Position numbers and translations under genes: made by a program | The notes under the pieces: generated by a model | Databases searched by the model: none | What the model was told of the DNA's origin: nothing | The model's input: the letters and a program-made list of their open reading frames with translations, nothing else | From: Hyphomicrobiales bacterium | GTDB lineage: Bacteria > Pseudomonadota > Alphaproteobacteria > Rhizobiales > Xanthobacteraceae | Assembly (NCBI GenBank): GCA_021730985.1 | Contig: JAKFYI010000011.1 | Location: forward strand, 1-64,000 | Direction of reading: 5' to 3' | Length of the DNA stretch: 64,000 nt | Shown: positions 8,355 to 16,639 of the stretch, one piece after another | How the letters are laid out: each line of letters opens with the position of its first letter | How positions within the stretch are numbered: position 1 is the first letter of the stretch

Positions 8355-9287
8355 CTATGGCATACCGGGAACGTCCGACCAGTCGATGGTGCCAAGCTCC
8401 TTGCGAATCCAAGCCCGGAACGCCTGCAACTGCGGCGTATCCTTTTTGCGCTTGAGCCAGACCAGGTGATACGCCCGGCCGCTCGGCAGCATCAGCGGCC
8501 ACGCGACCACGAGCCGTCCGGTGCGCAGGTCGTCATACGCCAGCAGATCAACTGCGAGCAGGATGCCGGCGCCCTCGCATGTCGCCTCGAGCGCATGATC
8601 CGAGCTGTTGAAACGCAAGCCCCGATCGCTGTCGACCCCGCGCACGCCTGCGGCCTTGAACCAGCCGGCCCATGTCGGCACATGCGGATGGGCCACGAGC
8701 ATGTCGTCGTGGATCAGCGGAAGCCGCCCCAAGGACTGCGCGGAATGCAGCGGACGTCCGATCAGGCGCGGGCTGCACACCGGCAGGAACGAAAGGTCCA
8801 TGAGCTTTTCGGACTGCAACGACGCATCGCGCGGCGCACGCGACGGGAGGTTCCGCACGGCCACATCGACGCCGTCGATTGAAAAATTGGCGAACGCCGC
8901 CGACGACGAAATACGCGTGTCGATGCCGGGATGGGCGGCGGCAAAGCGATGCAACCTCGGCGCCAGCCAGTTCGATGTCAGCCCCGGCGGAGTGCTGACG
9001 ACGAGGATGCGCCTGTCGCCGGTGCTCTTCAGCCCAGCCACGGCCTCGCGCAGGTGAAGGAAACCGCTCTGCACACCTGGATAGAGCAGCTTGCCTGCGG
9101 GCGTCAGCGCGACCGAGCGGACTCGGCGCTCGAACAGATCGATCCCCAGCAGAGCTTCAAGGCCGCGAATCTGATGGCTGATCGCGCCAGGGCTGACGTG
9201 CAGCTCTTCCGCCGCCTTGCGCAGGCTCAGGTGGCGCGCCGCGGCCTCGAAGGCCCGCAACGCATTGAGAGGCGGCAGATCAGGCAT
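8355..9287 (-). CDS. LysR-family transcriptional regulator (GcvA-like)
   Basis: DNA-binding regulator of 310 residues. The N-terminal winged HTH is LNALRAFEAAARHLSLRKAA and ELHVSPGAISHQIRGLEALL. From about residue 90 there is a periplasmic-binding-like effector domain (ILVVSTPPGLTSNWLAPRLH). The PPLNALRAFEAAARH opening is typical of GcvA-type members. It is divergent from the small protein and enoyl-CoA hydratase pair at 9407 and so probably controls it. A perfect T-N11-A palindrome overlaps its start codon. The effector is unknown. Confidence 0.9.
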   Translation of the reverse strand: MPDLPPLNALRAFEAAARHLSLRKAAEELHVSPGAISHQIRGLEALLGIDLFERRVRSVALTPAGKLLYPGVQSGFLHLREAVAGLKSTGDRRILVVSTPPGLTSNWLAPRLHRFAAAHPGIDTRISSSAAFANFSIDGVDVAVRNLPSRAPRDASLQSEKLMDLSFLPVCSPRLIGRPLHSAQSLGRLPLIHDDMLVAHPHVPTWAGWFKAAGVRGVDSDRGLRFNSSDHALEATCEGAGILLAVDLLAYDDLRTGRLVVAWPLMLPSGRAYHLVWLKRKKDTPQLQAFRAWIRKELGTIDWSDVPGMP

Positions 9288-9300
9288 GAGATTTTCTCAT
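9286..9300. promoter_or_regulatory. LysR-type binding site (T-N11-A palindrome)
   Basis: ATGAGA-TTT-TCTCAT is a perfect 6-3-6 inverted repeat containing T9287-N11-A9299, the LysR consensus geometry. It covers the start codon of the LysR gene (9285-9287) and lies about 107 bp from the divergent coding start at 9407. It could be an autoregulatory site and the recognition site for activating the 9407-10464 pair. Confidence 0.6.
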
Positions 9301-9406
9301 CTGTCCTGCGAAACCTTATCCTTTGTCAACGCGTCATTCCAATACGAATATCCGGAGGCTTGGACACCGAGATGAATATTTTTCACCTCACTCATCAGAA
9401 AGCGGA

Positions 9407-9646
9407 ATGACAATGACCGCTGCCGCACAGCACGCATTCGAGCAAACAACCGAGCCATACGCGGCGCCCGCCGCCGATCGGCCGGGCCTGTTCCGCCGCT
9501 GGTTCGCGGCCATCGAGGCCGCGCAGATGCGCCGCGCCGAACGCGAGGTCGCCATGCATCTCGGGTTGAACGGCGGCCGCATGACCGACGAGATCGAGCG
9601 TCGGATCGCGGCGCATTTCTTGCGAAACACCAGCTTCCGGCCATGA
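9407..9646 (+). CDS. Small conserved-looking protein coupled to enoyl-CoA hydratase
   Basis: Protein of 79 residues (77 if ATG 9413 is used) with no recognised domain. It has a proline/alanine-rich start, then a charged amphipathic region GLFRRWFAAIEAAQMRRAER and MHLGLNGGRMTDEIERRIAA. The middle resembles the basic helices of small DUF1127-like proteins, but I cannot assign it. Its stop overlaps the start of the enoyl-CoA hydratase by 4 nt (ATGA), which strongly supports real translation. No membrane segment or signal peptide is evident. Confidence 0.65.
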   Translation: MTMTAAAQHAFEQTTEPYAAPAADRPGLFRRWFAAIEAAQMRRAEREVAMHLGLNGGRMTDEIERRIAAHFLRNTSFRP

Positions 9647-10464
9647 GCGCCGCCGCCCCAAGGCCGATCGTGCGGCTCGAACCGATCCTGCTTGAAGTCC
9701 GCGACCGGGTCGCTCTGCTCACGCTCAATCGTCCGGACAAGCTCAACGCACTGAACGCGGCGCTCATCGCCCGGCTGATGGCCTTTCTGGACGATATCGA
9801 ACGTGACGATGCCATTCGCGTGGTGGTGCTGACCGGCGCCGGCGAACGCGCCTTCTCGGCCGGGGCGGATATCCAGGAGATCGCCGAGACTGTCCGGCAA
9901 GGGCCGGCGGCCGCGCTGCGGGACTTCGTTCGGAAGGGGCAACGCATGACGGCGCGGATCGAAAACTATCCCAAGCCGATCATCGTCGCGGTAAACGGGC
10001 TCGCCCACGGCGGCGGCAGCGAGATCGCGGAAGCGGCGCCGCTCGCGATCGCCAGCGAACGGGCGGAGTTCTGCAAGGCGGAGATCAACCTCGGCTTCGC
10101 ACCGCCATTCGGTGGATCGCAGCGCCTGCCGCGACTGATCGGACGCAAGCGGGCGCTACGCATGATTCTGACCGCCGAGCCGATCGATGCAGAACGGGCC
10201 CGCGAATTCGGGCTGGTCAACGACGTGGTGCCGCACGACAACCTGCTCAGCGAGGCGTTCGCGCTGGCGAATACGATCGCCGACAAATCGCCACTCGCGG
10301 CCAAGGCATGCCTGGAGAGCGTCACGCGCGGCCTCAACGTATCGATCGACGAAGGCCTTGCGATCGAGGCTTCCCAGTTCGCGCGGATGGTCCCGACCGC
10401 AGATATTCACGAAGGCATCGGCGCCTGGCTGGAGCGGCGCAGGCCCGCGTTCTCCGGCTCGTAA
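9643..10464 (+). CDS. Enoyl-CoA hydratase/isomerase family protein
   Basis: Crotonase-fold enzyme of 273 residues expected to hydrate or isomerise an enoyl-CoA. It has the oxyanion-hole region GERAFSAGADIQEI and the second oxyanion loop GLAHGGGSEIAEAAPLA. Both usual glutamates appear present, in GGGSE and in KAEINLG, followed by FGGSQRLPRLIG. It is cytoplasmic. It is translationally coupled to the 79-residue protein and probably under the divergent LysR regulator. The CoA substrate is not predictable. Confidence 0.88.
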   Translation: MSAAAPRPIVRLEPILLEVRDRVALLTLNRPDKLNALNAALIARLMAFLDDIERDDAIRVVVLTGAGERAFSAGADIQEIAETVRQGPAAALRDFVRKGQRMTARIENYPKPIIVAVNGLAHGGGSEIAEAAPLAIASERAEFCKAEINLGFAPPFGGSQRLPRLIGRKRALRMILTAEPIDAERAREFGLVNDVVPHDNLLSEAFALANTIADKSPLAAKACLESVTRGLNVSIDEGLAIEASQFARMVPTADIHEGIGAWLERRRPAFSGS

Positions 10465-10485
10465 CGCAACAGCACGCGCCGCGCA

Positions 10486-11148
10486 CTACCCGCGCACCGT
10501 CGCGCCGTCCTTTTCGTCCTCCAGACCCACCAGATGCACCGCGGCGAGGAACGTCATGTGGCCGCCGAAATACGCCGGCACCATCTCCAGCGGCGTCAGC
10601 GAGCGGAACGACTTGTTGGTCGGGTACGGATCGAGCACACCCACCCGGTAGACGCTCGGCCCGGTCGGCGTTTCGGTGAACTCGACCGCCGTCATCACCA
10701 TCGCATGGTTGCGGTTGGCGTAGAGCAGCGCGCGGTTGTTGCGCAGTTCATCCACGATGAAAGTATTGCTGATCCGGTTCACCCCCGCCATCTGGTCGTA
10801 GGCGGCGACGACGCGCGACTGGAACGACAAGCCCAGCACGTCGGTCCACTTGTCGCTGAGCGCATAGGCCATTGTGCGCCCGGTCTCTGCCGGTTCGCAC
10901 ACCAGGCTGCCGAACACGCGCTCGACGATCTGCTTCTGGTTGATGATGTGGCCGAGGTTGGCAAAGATCATCGTGATCGAGGCCGCCCAGCACCATAGCG
11001 GACACTGCTGCTGAACCAGCGTCGGGTTCTCCACCCAGACGCGGCGGCGCACGGCGGGCTTGCGGCCGCCGATTTCCATTTCGGCCGCATGAAGCGGGGA
11101 CGCGAGTGCGAGCGCCGTGGAACCCAGGATGAAGCCGCGCCTGTCCAT
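10486..11148 (-). CDS. Exported papain-like cysteine protease
   Basis: Protein of 220 residues. The N-terminus MDRRGFILGSTALALASPLH is a signal peptide with a twin-arginine-like RRGF. The catalytic cysteine sits in QQQCPLWCWAASITMIF, the catalytic histidine in NRNHAMVMTAVEF and a likely aspartate in VGVLDPYP. This matches the papain-like C39/PF12385 group. The start at 11148 is preferred over 11166 because the signal peptide begins there and GGGGAACG precedes it. It follows the second NMT1 receptor gene by 27 nt and may be the tail of that operon. The target is unknown. Confidence 0.8.
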   Translation of the reverse strand: MDRRGFILGSTALALASPLHAAEMEIGGRKPAVRRRVWVENPTLVQQQCPLWCWAASITMIFANLGHIINQKQIVERVFGSLVCEPAETGRTMAYALSDKWTDVLGLSFQSRVVAAYDQMAGVNRISNTFIVDELRNNRALLYANRNHAMVMTAVEFTETPTGPSVYRVGVLDPYPTNKSFRSLTPLEMVPAYFGGHMTFLAAVHLVGLEDEKDGATVRG

Positions 11149-11175
11149 CGTTCCCCACTGAACCACGCCAAGCCG

Positions 11176-12183
11176 TCAATTCTTTGGCGCATCCAGCTTG
11201 GTCGGGACGTATTTCATTTCACTTAAAGTCGCCTCCAGCGCGGCCCGTGCCAGGTAAAGTTCCGGGTCCGGCATGGGCTTGTCCTTCGGCCACTGGTTGG
11301 CGGCGATCATGTCGGTGATGCGGGATTCGAAAATCTCGCGGTACAAGTTCTTAGGCATTTCGGCGCCGAACGTGTTGTGCAGTTCGTCCCACACGATGCC
11401 GGCCTCCGCGTCGTCGGTGATGCCGAGGTGCTCCTTGATCGCCGGAAGGGAGCCCGCCTTGTTCTCGCGCAAATACGTCACGCCCTTGGCGATGGCGCGG
11501 GTGAACCGCTTCACCGTGTCCGGGTTCTTCTCGTAGTACTCGTCCGTGGTCCAGAACGTGCCGCCGACGCGGGGCACGTAGTCGCCGGTGCGCAGCAAAA
11601 CCTTCAGCCCGGCCTTGATCGCGGCAGGCGCGCGCGGTGACGACACCAGCGCGCCCTGGATGTCGTTGTTGAGCAGCGCCGCGATCCGCTCCGGCTCGCC
11701 CTGGAACGAGATCACCTTGTAGTCCTTGCCGACGTTCAGCTTGAAGAAGCGCGACAGCACCGTGACGCCCTCGTCGTAGTCGGCGGCGCCGACCCGCGCG
11801 TAGCCCATCGTCTTGCCCTTGAGGTCCTCGGGCTTGGCGATGTCGGGGCGCGTAACAATGATCCACTGCGGCTTGAGCGACTGGCCGACCACGTAGCGCA
11901 GCTTGGCGCCGGTCAGGATGGCTTGGGCTGCGCCCGACGGGATCGGCACGAAATCGACATTGCCGGTGAGGCCCGCGGTGAGCAGCGGCCGCCCGACCAG
12001 CGAGACGAACCGCGCGTCGAGGCCTTCCTCCTTGAAGAAGCCCTTTTCCATTGCGACGTAGCTCGGGATGTGCAGCCCGACGCCGCCCAGCACCTTGCCG
12101 ACGGTGATCTTGGTCTGCGCGAACGCCGCCGTCGAAACGATAACGCACGCTGCAGTGAGCGTGGCGGTGCGGAACAGCCGCAT
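11176..12183 (-). CDS. NMT1/SsuA-type ABC substrate-binding protein (paralogue 2)
   Basis: Periplasmic binding protein of 335 residues with the Sec signal peptide MRLFRTATLTAACVIVSTAA (then FAQ). NMT1-family features include HIPSYVAMEKGFFKEEGLDA, the ligand region DFVPIPSGAAQAILTGA and KPEDLKGKTMGYARVGAADY. It is closely similar throughout to the gene 54 nt upstream (12238-13251), so the pair is a tandem duplication. No ABC ATPase or permease is adjacent on this strand; the pair follows a TTT transporter. The ABC components at 5912-8336 are a plausible partner. Confidence 0.88.
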   Translation of the reverse strand: MRLFRTATLTAACVIVSTAAFAQTKITVGKVLGGVGLHIPSYVAMEKGFFKEEGLDARFVSLVGRPLLTAGLTGNVDFVPIPSGAAQAILTGAKLRYVVGQSLKPQWIIVTRPDIAKPEDLKGKTMGYARVGAADYDEGVTVLSRFFKLNVGKDYKVISFQGEPERIAALLNNDIQGALVSSPRAPAAIKAGLKVLLRTGDYVPRVGGTFWTTDEYYEKNPDTVKRFTRAIAKGVTYLRENKAGSLPAIKEHLGITDDAEAGIVWDELHNTFGAEMPKNLYREIFESRITDMIAANQWPKDKPMPDPELYLARAALEATLSEMKYVPTKLDAPKN

Positions 12184-12237
12184 GGACGAGCCTCCCTGAT
12201 CTGCGCGGCCCTTCGGGCCTTTGAAGGATTGTAAGCC

Positions 12238-13251
12238 TTAGTTCGAGGGTCGGTCGAGTTTGGTGTTGACGTAGTTCATCGCCTTGAGCGTGGCGTCGAG
12301 TTGCGCCCGCAACAGGAACTGCTCCGGATCTGGCACCGGCTTGTCCGCAGTCCACTGCTTGGCCGCGATCATGTCCTGCACGCGGGATTCGAAGATTTCC
12401 CGGAATAGTTCGGGCGGCAATTCCGCACCGAAGCTGTTTCGGGTCTGCTCCCACACGATGCCGGCGTCCTTGTCGTTGTCGATGCCGAGATGCTCGCGCA
12501 GCACCGGGATCGAGCCTTGCTTGTTGTCGCGATAGAACGTCACGCCCTTGGCCATGGCGCGGATGAACCTCTGCACCACGTCGGGGTTCTGGTCGATGTA
12601 CGCCTTGCGCGCCCACATCGTGCCGCCGGCGCGCTGGATGTAGTCGCCGGTGCGGACCAGGATTTTCATTCCGCCGTTCAGCGCCTTCGGCGCGTGCGCC
12701 ACCGAAATCAGTGCGGCGTCAATGTCGCCGTTGATCAGAGCGGCGATCTTCTCCGGCTCGCCCTGGAACGAGATCACCTTGTAGTCCTTGCCGACATCCA
12801 TCTTGAAGGCACGCCGCATCACCGCGGCACCTTCGTCGTAGTCGGCCGAGCCGACGCGGCCGTAGCCGAACACCTTGCCCTTGAGATCCTCGGGCTTGTT
12901 GACGTTGGGCCGCACCGCGATCAGCCATTGCGAGGTCAGCGACTGCCCGACCACGTAGCGGATCTCGGCGCCGAGCAGGGCTGCCTGCGCGCCTCCCGAC
13001 GGGATCGGTATGAAATCGGCATTGCCGGTGAGGCCCGCCTTGATCAGCGCGCTGCCGGTGAGCGAAACGAACCGGGCGTCGAGGCCTTCCTCCTTGTAGA
13101 AGCCGCGATCCATCGCGACGTAACTCGGGATGTGAAGCCCATTGCCGCTGATGATCTTGCCGATCACCACCTTGGTTTGCGCCTGCGCTGACATCGGCAT
13201 TGCCGCGGCGAGCAGAGCGGCGGCGGCGAGCATCGGTCGAAGCATCCGCAT
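12238..13251 (-). CDS. NMT1/SsuA-type ABC substrate-binding protein (paralogue 1)
   Basis: Periplasmic binding protein of 337 residues with the signal peptide MRMLRPMLAAAALLAAAMPM (then SAQAQ). It shares GLHIPSYVAM, FYKEEGLDARFVSL, DFIPIPSGGAQAALLGA and DYKVISFQGEP with its downstream paralogue, differing mainly in surface positions. It should bind a small organic ligand for an ABC importer of the nitrate/taurine class. It begins 123 nt after TctA, so it may be co-transcribed with the TTT genes or have its own promoter. Confidence 0.88.
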   Translation of the reverse strand: MRMLRPMLAAAALLAAAMPMSAQAQTKVVIGKIISGNGLHIPSYVAMDRGFYKEEGLDARFVSLTGSALIKAGLTGNADFIPIPSGGAQAALLGAEIRYVVGQSLTSQWLIAVRPNVNKPEDLKGKVFGYGRVGSADYDEGAAVMRRAFKMDVGKDYKVISFQGEPEKIAALINGDIDAALISVAHAPKALNGGMKILVRTGDYIQRAGGTMWARKAYIDQNPDVVQRFIRAMAKGVTFYRDNKQGSIPVLREHLGIDNDKDAGIVWEQTRNSFGAELPPELFREIFESRVQDMIAAKQWTADKPVPDPEQFLLRAQLDATLKAMNYVNTKLDRPSN

Positions 13252-13374
13252 GACTTCTTCCTTTCGGGGAAAGACCGGACGGCTGCCGTATTCGAGTATT
13301 TACCGGGACCGCCGTCAATCGCGTTCGGCGCCTGCGGTACCGAGGCGGGGCGGCATACCGCCGCGTTTTGCGCG

Positions 13375-14898
13375 CTATTCGTGCCCGGCGCGCTGGGTCT
13401 GCGCCAGCACGCCCTGCTGGCGGCGGGCCCGCAGGTACGGCAGCACCAGGGCCGCCAGCACCATCAGCCACAGCACGTTGCCGAGCGTCGAGGAGAACAG
13501 GATCGCCGGATCGCCCTGCCCGACCCGCAGCGCGCGCAGGAAGTACTGCTCGAACAGCGGCCCCATCAGCACGCCGATCAGGATGGCGGTGATGTCGTAG
13601 CCGGTCTTGCGGGCGACGTAGCCTATCACGCCGAAGCCCAGCGCCAGGCCCATGTCGAACACGTATTCGCGCTCGGAGAACGCAGCGATCGTCACCAGCG
13701 ACAGGATCAGCGGCACCAGGAATCGGGTCGGAATCCAGACCACGCGGCTCATGTAGCGTGCCAACGGCAGGATCATCAGCGCCATGAACAGGTAGCAGAC
13801 CAGCATCTGCATGTAGACGCCGTACACGAACTGCGCGTTGTCCACGAACAGCCGCGGGCCCAGCACGATGCCGTGGTAGGTCAGCACGATGGTCATGATC
13901 GCGCCGGTGGTGCCGCCCGGGATGCCGAGCGCGAACACCGGCACCAGCGTTCCCGAGGTCACGCCGTTGTTGGCGGATTCCGGAGCGATGACGCCCGGCG
14001 GATGGCCGGTGCCGTAAAGCTCCGGCGTCTTCGAGAGCAGCTTCGAATAGTGATAGGCGAGGAAGGCAGCGACCGTGGAGCCGGCGCCCGGCAGGATGCC
14101 GATGATCAGGCCGATGATCGAGGTCCACACCGTCTGCCACCAGTAGCGGGCCGTCATCGTCAGGCCTTCCAGCGTGTCGCTCCAACGCGCGCTCCGGGCC
14201 TTCGACAGATCCTCGTTGCGGACGATGGTTTCGCTCTCCAGCATCACAAAGGCTTCGGAGATGGCGAACAGACCGATCAGCGCCGGGATCAGCGGTACGC
14301 CATCGTAAAGTTCCAGCAGGCCGAAGGTCGCGCGCGGCGTGCCGAACACCGGATCGACCCCGATGGTGCCGATCATCAGACCGAAGAAGCCGGCGGCGAT
14401 GCCCTTGAGCAGGTCCTGCGCGGCGATCGCGGCGATCAGGGTGAGACCGAACACGATCACCACGACCATTTCGACGCTGCGGAAATACAGTCCCATCTTG
14501 GCAAGGAACGGCAGCGTCGCCATCGTCAGCACGGTGGTGATCAGCCCGCCGAACGCCGACGCCGCGAAGCAGAGCACCAGCGCCTGCTGCGCCTGCCCCT
14601 TCTTGGTCATCGGATAGCCGTCGAGCGTGGTCGCGACCGCGCCGCCCTCGCCCGGCATGTTGAACAGGATCGCCGGGATGCCCCCGCCGAGTTGCGTCGT
14701 GCAATACAGCGAGATCATGAACGCCATGCCGCTCTCGATGTCCATGTAGAGCGTGAGCGGCAGCAGGATGATCAGCGTGTTCTGCGCCGAGAAGCCGGGC
14801 AGGATGCCGACGATGGTGCCGAGCAGCATGCCGGGAACGATCACCCACCACAGCGACAACGAGCGCACGAACAATTCGAGGAGAATCCCGTCCTTCAT
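13375..14898 (-). CDS. Tripartite tricarboxylate transporter large permease, TctA family
   Basis: Inner-membrane protein of 507 residues with about 10-12 hydrophobic segments. Two TctA signature repeats are visible: TIVGILPGFSAQNTLI near residue 28 and LIIGILPGAGSTVAAFLAYH near residue 260. NMPGEGGAVATTLDGYPM and ESANNGVTSGTLVPVFALG are also typical. The start at 14898 gives the 4-nt overlap with the TctB-like gene (14895-15428). It forms the transport channel with that subunit and is served by the receptor at 15453-16487. The frame stays open far upstream of 14898, but that sequence is not membrane protein. Confidence 0.9.
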   Translation of the reverse strand: MKDGILLELFVRSLSLWWVIVPGMLLGTIVGILPGFSAQNTLIILLPLTLYMDIESGMAFMISLYCTTQLGGGIPAILFNMPGEGGAVATTLDGYPMTKKGQAQQALVLCFAASAFGGLITTVLTMATLPFLAKMGLYFRSVEMVVVIVFGLTLIAAIAAQDLLKGIAAGFFGLMIGTIGVDPVFGTPRATFGLLELYDGVPLIPALIGLFAISEAFVMLESETIVRNEDLSKARSARWSDTLEGLTMTARYWWQTVWTSIIGLIIGILPGAGSTVAAFLAYHYSKLLSKTPELYGTGHPPGVIAPESANNGVTSGTLVPVFALGIPGGTTGAIMTIVLTYHGIVLGPRLFVDNAQFVYGVYMQMLVCYLFMALMILPLARYMSRVVWIPTRFLVPLILSLVTIAAFSEREYVFDMGLALGFGVIGYVARKTGYDITAILIGVLMGPLFEQYFLRALRVGQGDPAILFSSTLGNVLWLMVLAALVLPYLRARRQQGVLAQTQRAGHE

Positions 14899-15428
14899 TT
14901 CTTCTTGCTCGTGGTGACGCTCGGAGGGGCGGGAGAAAACTGATCGACGATCCACCCGCGCGGCAGCTTGCTGTCCAGCAGCGTAATCAGCGCCAGATGG
15001 ACCAGCACCGCCGCGACCAGCGCGATGCCGACCAGTGTGCGGATGCGCCGGACCCCCAGCAGCCACATGCAGCCGATCAGTAGAAAGAACAATCCGATGG
15101 TCGCGCCGACCCAGGTGATGGTGACGATATAGACCATCATCATCGCCGCGAGGCCGAGCCGCTGGCGGTTGAACTCGTTGTCCTTGAACAGATCGCCGGT
15201 GCTGAAGTCCGCCCGCCCGGAGGCGATCCGCAGCCCGAACTTGACGAACAGCGCGATGCAGAGCGCGATCAGCGTGAGCCCGATCACGGTGCCTGTGGCG
15301 CGCGCCTCCCACACCAGCTCAGCGGTCGAAACGAGATAATAGATCGTGAGGCTGCAAGCGAGCAGCGGAATGATCAAGTCGGCGCCGAGCGCGGCGCGCG
15401 CCTGAGGCTCCGATTCCGGGTTGCTCAT
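14895..15428 (-). CDS. Tripartite tricarboxylate transporter small permease, TctB family
   Basis: Small membrane subunit of 177 residues with about four membrane spans (LIIPLLACSLTIYYLVSTAE, GTVIGLTLIALCIALFVKFG and two near the C-terminus). The C-terminus is lysine-rich (TTSKKK) and overlaps the TctA start by 4 nt. It follows the receptor gene by 24 nt. TctB proteins are poorly conserved, so assignment rests mainly on topology, size and position between TctC-like and TctA genes. Confidence 0.85.
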   Translation of the reverse strand: MSNPESEPQARAALGADLIIPLLACSLTIYYLVSTAELVWEARATGTVIGLTLIALCIALFVKFGLRIASGRADFSTGDLFKDNEFNRQRLGLAAMMMVYIVTITWVGATIGLFFLLIGCMWLLGVRRIRTLVGIALVAAVLVHLALITLLDSKLPRGWIVDQFSPAPPSVTTSKKK

Positions 15429-15452
15429 GGCGCCGCCGCCTGACTTCCCGTG

Positions 15453-16487
15453 TTAATTCTTGCCGCCGCGCGCGGTGAGCTGCTTCTCGTAGCGCAGCGC
15501 CAGCTTCACCATGCTCTCGGCATACTCATGGCAGGTCTTGCGGTCGCCCCACACCAGCGCCTCGGTCGGATTGCCCTGCTTCTTCCACTGGTCGCGGAAC
15601 GCAGCGGAGGCATGGGCGTCCTTGGCGGTGCGTTCGAGGAATTCGAACTGCTTGGGATTGGCAGCGGCCCACTCGGCATGCACCGCCCATGAGCGCGACG
15701 ACGACAGCTCGGGAATGTTGCTGCCGAACACGGAATTCACCGCCGGCGCATTCTCGGTCTGTGCCGCGAAGATGTTGGTGTTGTTGAACACACCCAGCAC
15801 CTTGAACTTGTCCTTGAGCGCCAGAATGTTGGCGATCGGCAGCGCGCCGACGTCGGTCTCGCCGCTCAGCATCGCCGTGAAGGTCGGATTGCCGCCGCCG
15901 TAGGGGATGTAGTTGAACCGCGCGCCGGTGGCTTCGCCCAGCGCCATCATGCCGATGGTCGCCGGATGCGGCAGCCGGCTCAGCGCGACGTTGATCGGCT
16001 TCTTCTTGGCCGCCTCGACCAGCGCCTTGAGATCCTGGATGGGGCCGTCACGGCGCACGAACACACAGGAGTCGTCGATGTCGGTGCGGCAGAAATAGGT
16101 GAAGTCCTCGGGATATTTGTAGGCCGGCTTCTGGGTGGCATACATGATCATTTCCGGGCCCATGTTGCCGAACAGCAGGTTGTGGCCGTTCTTGTCGCGC
16201 TTCTGCACAAACAGCGTGTACCCCACCTGGCCGCCCGCGCCGGCATGAAATTCGTATTCAAAGGGCTGACCGATCAGCTTGGACCACGCCGAGTCGAACG
16301 AGCGCGCGAGCAGTTCGGCGCCGCCGCCCTGGCCGGTCGGAATGATGACGCGGATGCTGCGGGACGGATAACCGTCCTGCTGCGCGGAGGCGCTGCGGAG
16401 GAAGGAAGGCGCGGCCAGCACGCCGGCCGCCGCGGCGAGGCCGCCGTTGAACGCCCGCCTGGTCAGCACCGGCGATTTGAATGTCAT
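15453..16487 (-). CDS. TTT receptor (TctC/Bug family) with Tat-like signal
   Basis: Periplasmic receptor of 344 residues. The signal peptide contains a twin arginine (VLTRRAFNGGLAAAAGVLAA). The Bug motif IPTGQGGGAELLARSF has glutamate where the ligand-binding aspartate of the usual GGxxD motif sits. NYIPYGGGNPTFTAMLSGET is the second conserved loop. It heads the operon receptor-TctB-TctA, so it is the cognate receptor of that transporter. The ligand is probably a carboxylate, but the altered motif makes the exact type uncertain. Confidence 0.87.
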   Translation of the reverse strand: MTFKSPVLTRRAFNGGLAAAAGVLAAPSFLRSASAQQDGYPSRSIRVIIPTGQGGGAELLARSFDSAWSKLIGQPFEYEFHAGAGGQVGYTLFVQKRDKNGHNLLFGNMGPEMIMYATQKPAYKYPEDFTYFCRTDIDDSCVFVRRDGPIQDLKALVEAAKKKPINVALSRLPHPATIGMMALGEATGARFNYIPYGGGNPTFTAMLSGETDVGALPIANILALKDKFKVLGVFNNTNIFAAQTENAPAVNSVFGSNIPELSSSRSWAVHAEWAAANPKQFEFLERTAKDAHASAAFRDQWKKQGNPTEALVWGDRKTCHEYAESMVKLALRYEKQLTARGGKN

Positions 16488-16592
16488 GTGTCCCTCCCTG
16501 AGATCGTTCGTCGTGTTGCGCGAGGTGATAACACATCCGCGCGCAGAATATTCGAGCCTGCTTTCGCTAGCGGGAGAGACCTGTCGGCCGTT

Positions 16593-16616
16593 CGTCCCCG
16601 TTTGCGCGGGAATGAC
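16593..16616. repeat. Possible partial family B palindrome
   Basis: The short stretch GTCCCCGTTTGCGCGGGAATGAC resembles one hairpin of the family B repeats found at 26811, 32305, 52454 and 60758. The rest of the element is absent. It lies in the 152-bp gap between the TTT receptor start and the end of the aldo/keto reductase gene; nothing else is visible there. Confidence 0.35.
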
Positions 16617-16639
16617 CGGGGATGGCCCTGAGGCGGCGC

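Noticed and set aside
12719..14851. A 710-codon open frame overlapping the TctA and NMT1 genes on the minus strand in another frame
   Set aside because: Composition is Arg/His/Ala/Asp-rich with no domain, as expected for a shadow frame in GC-rich DNA; the overlapping genes have clear families.
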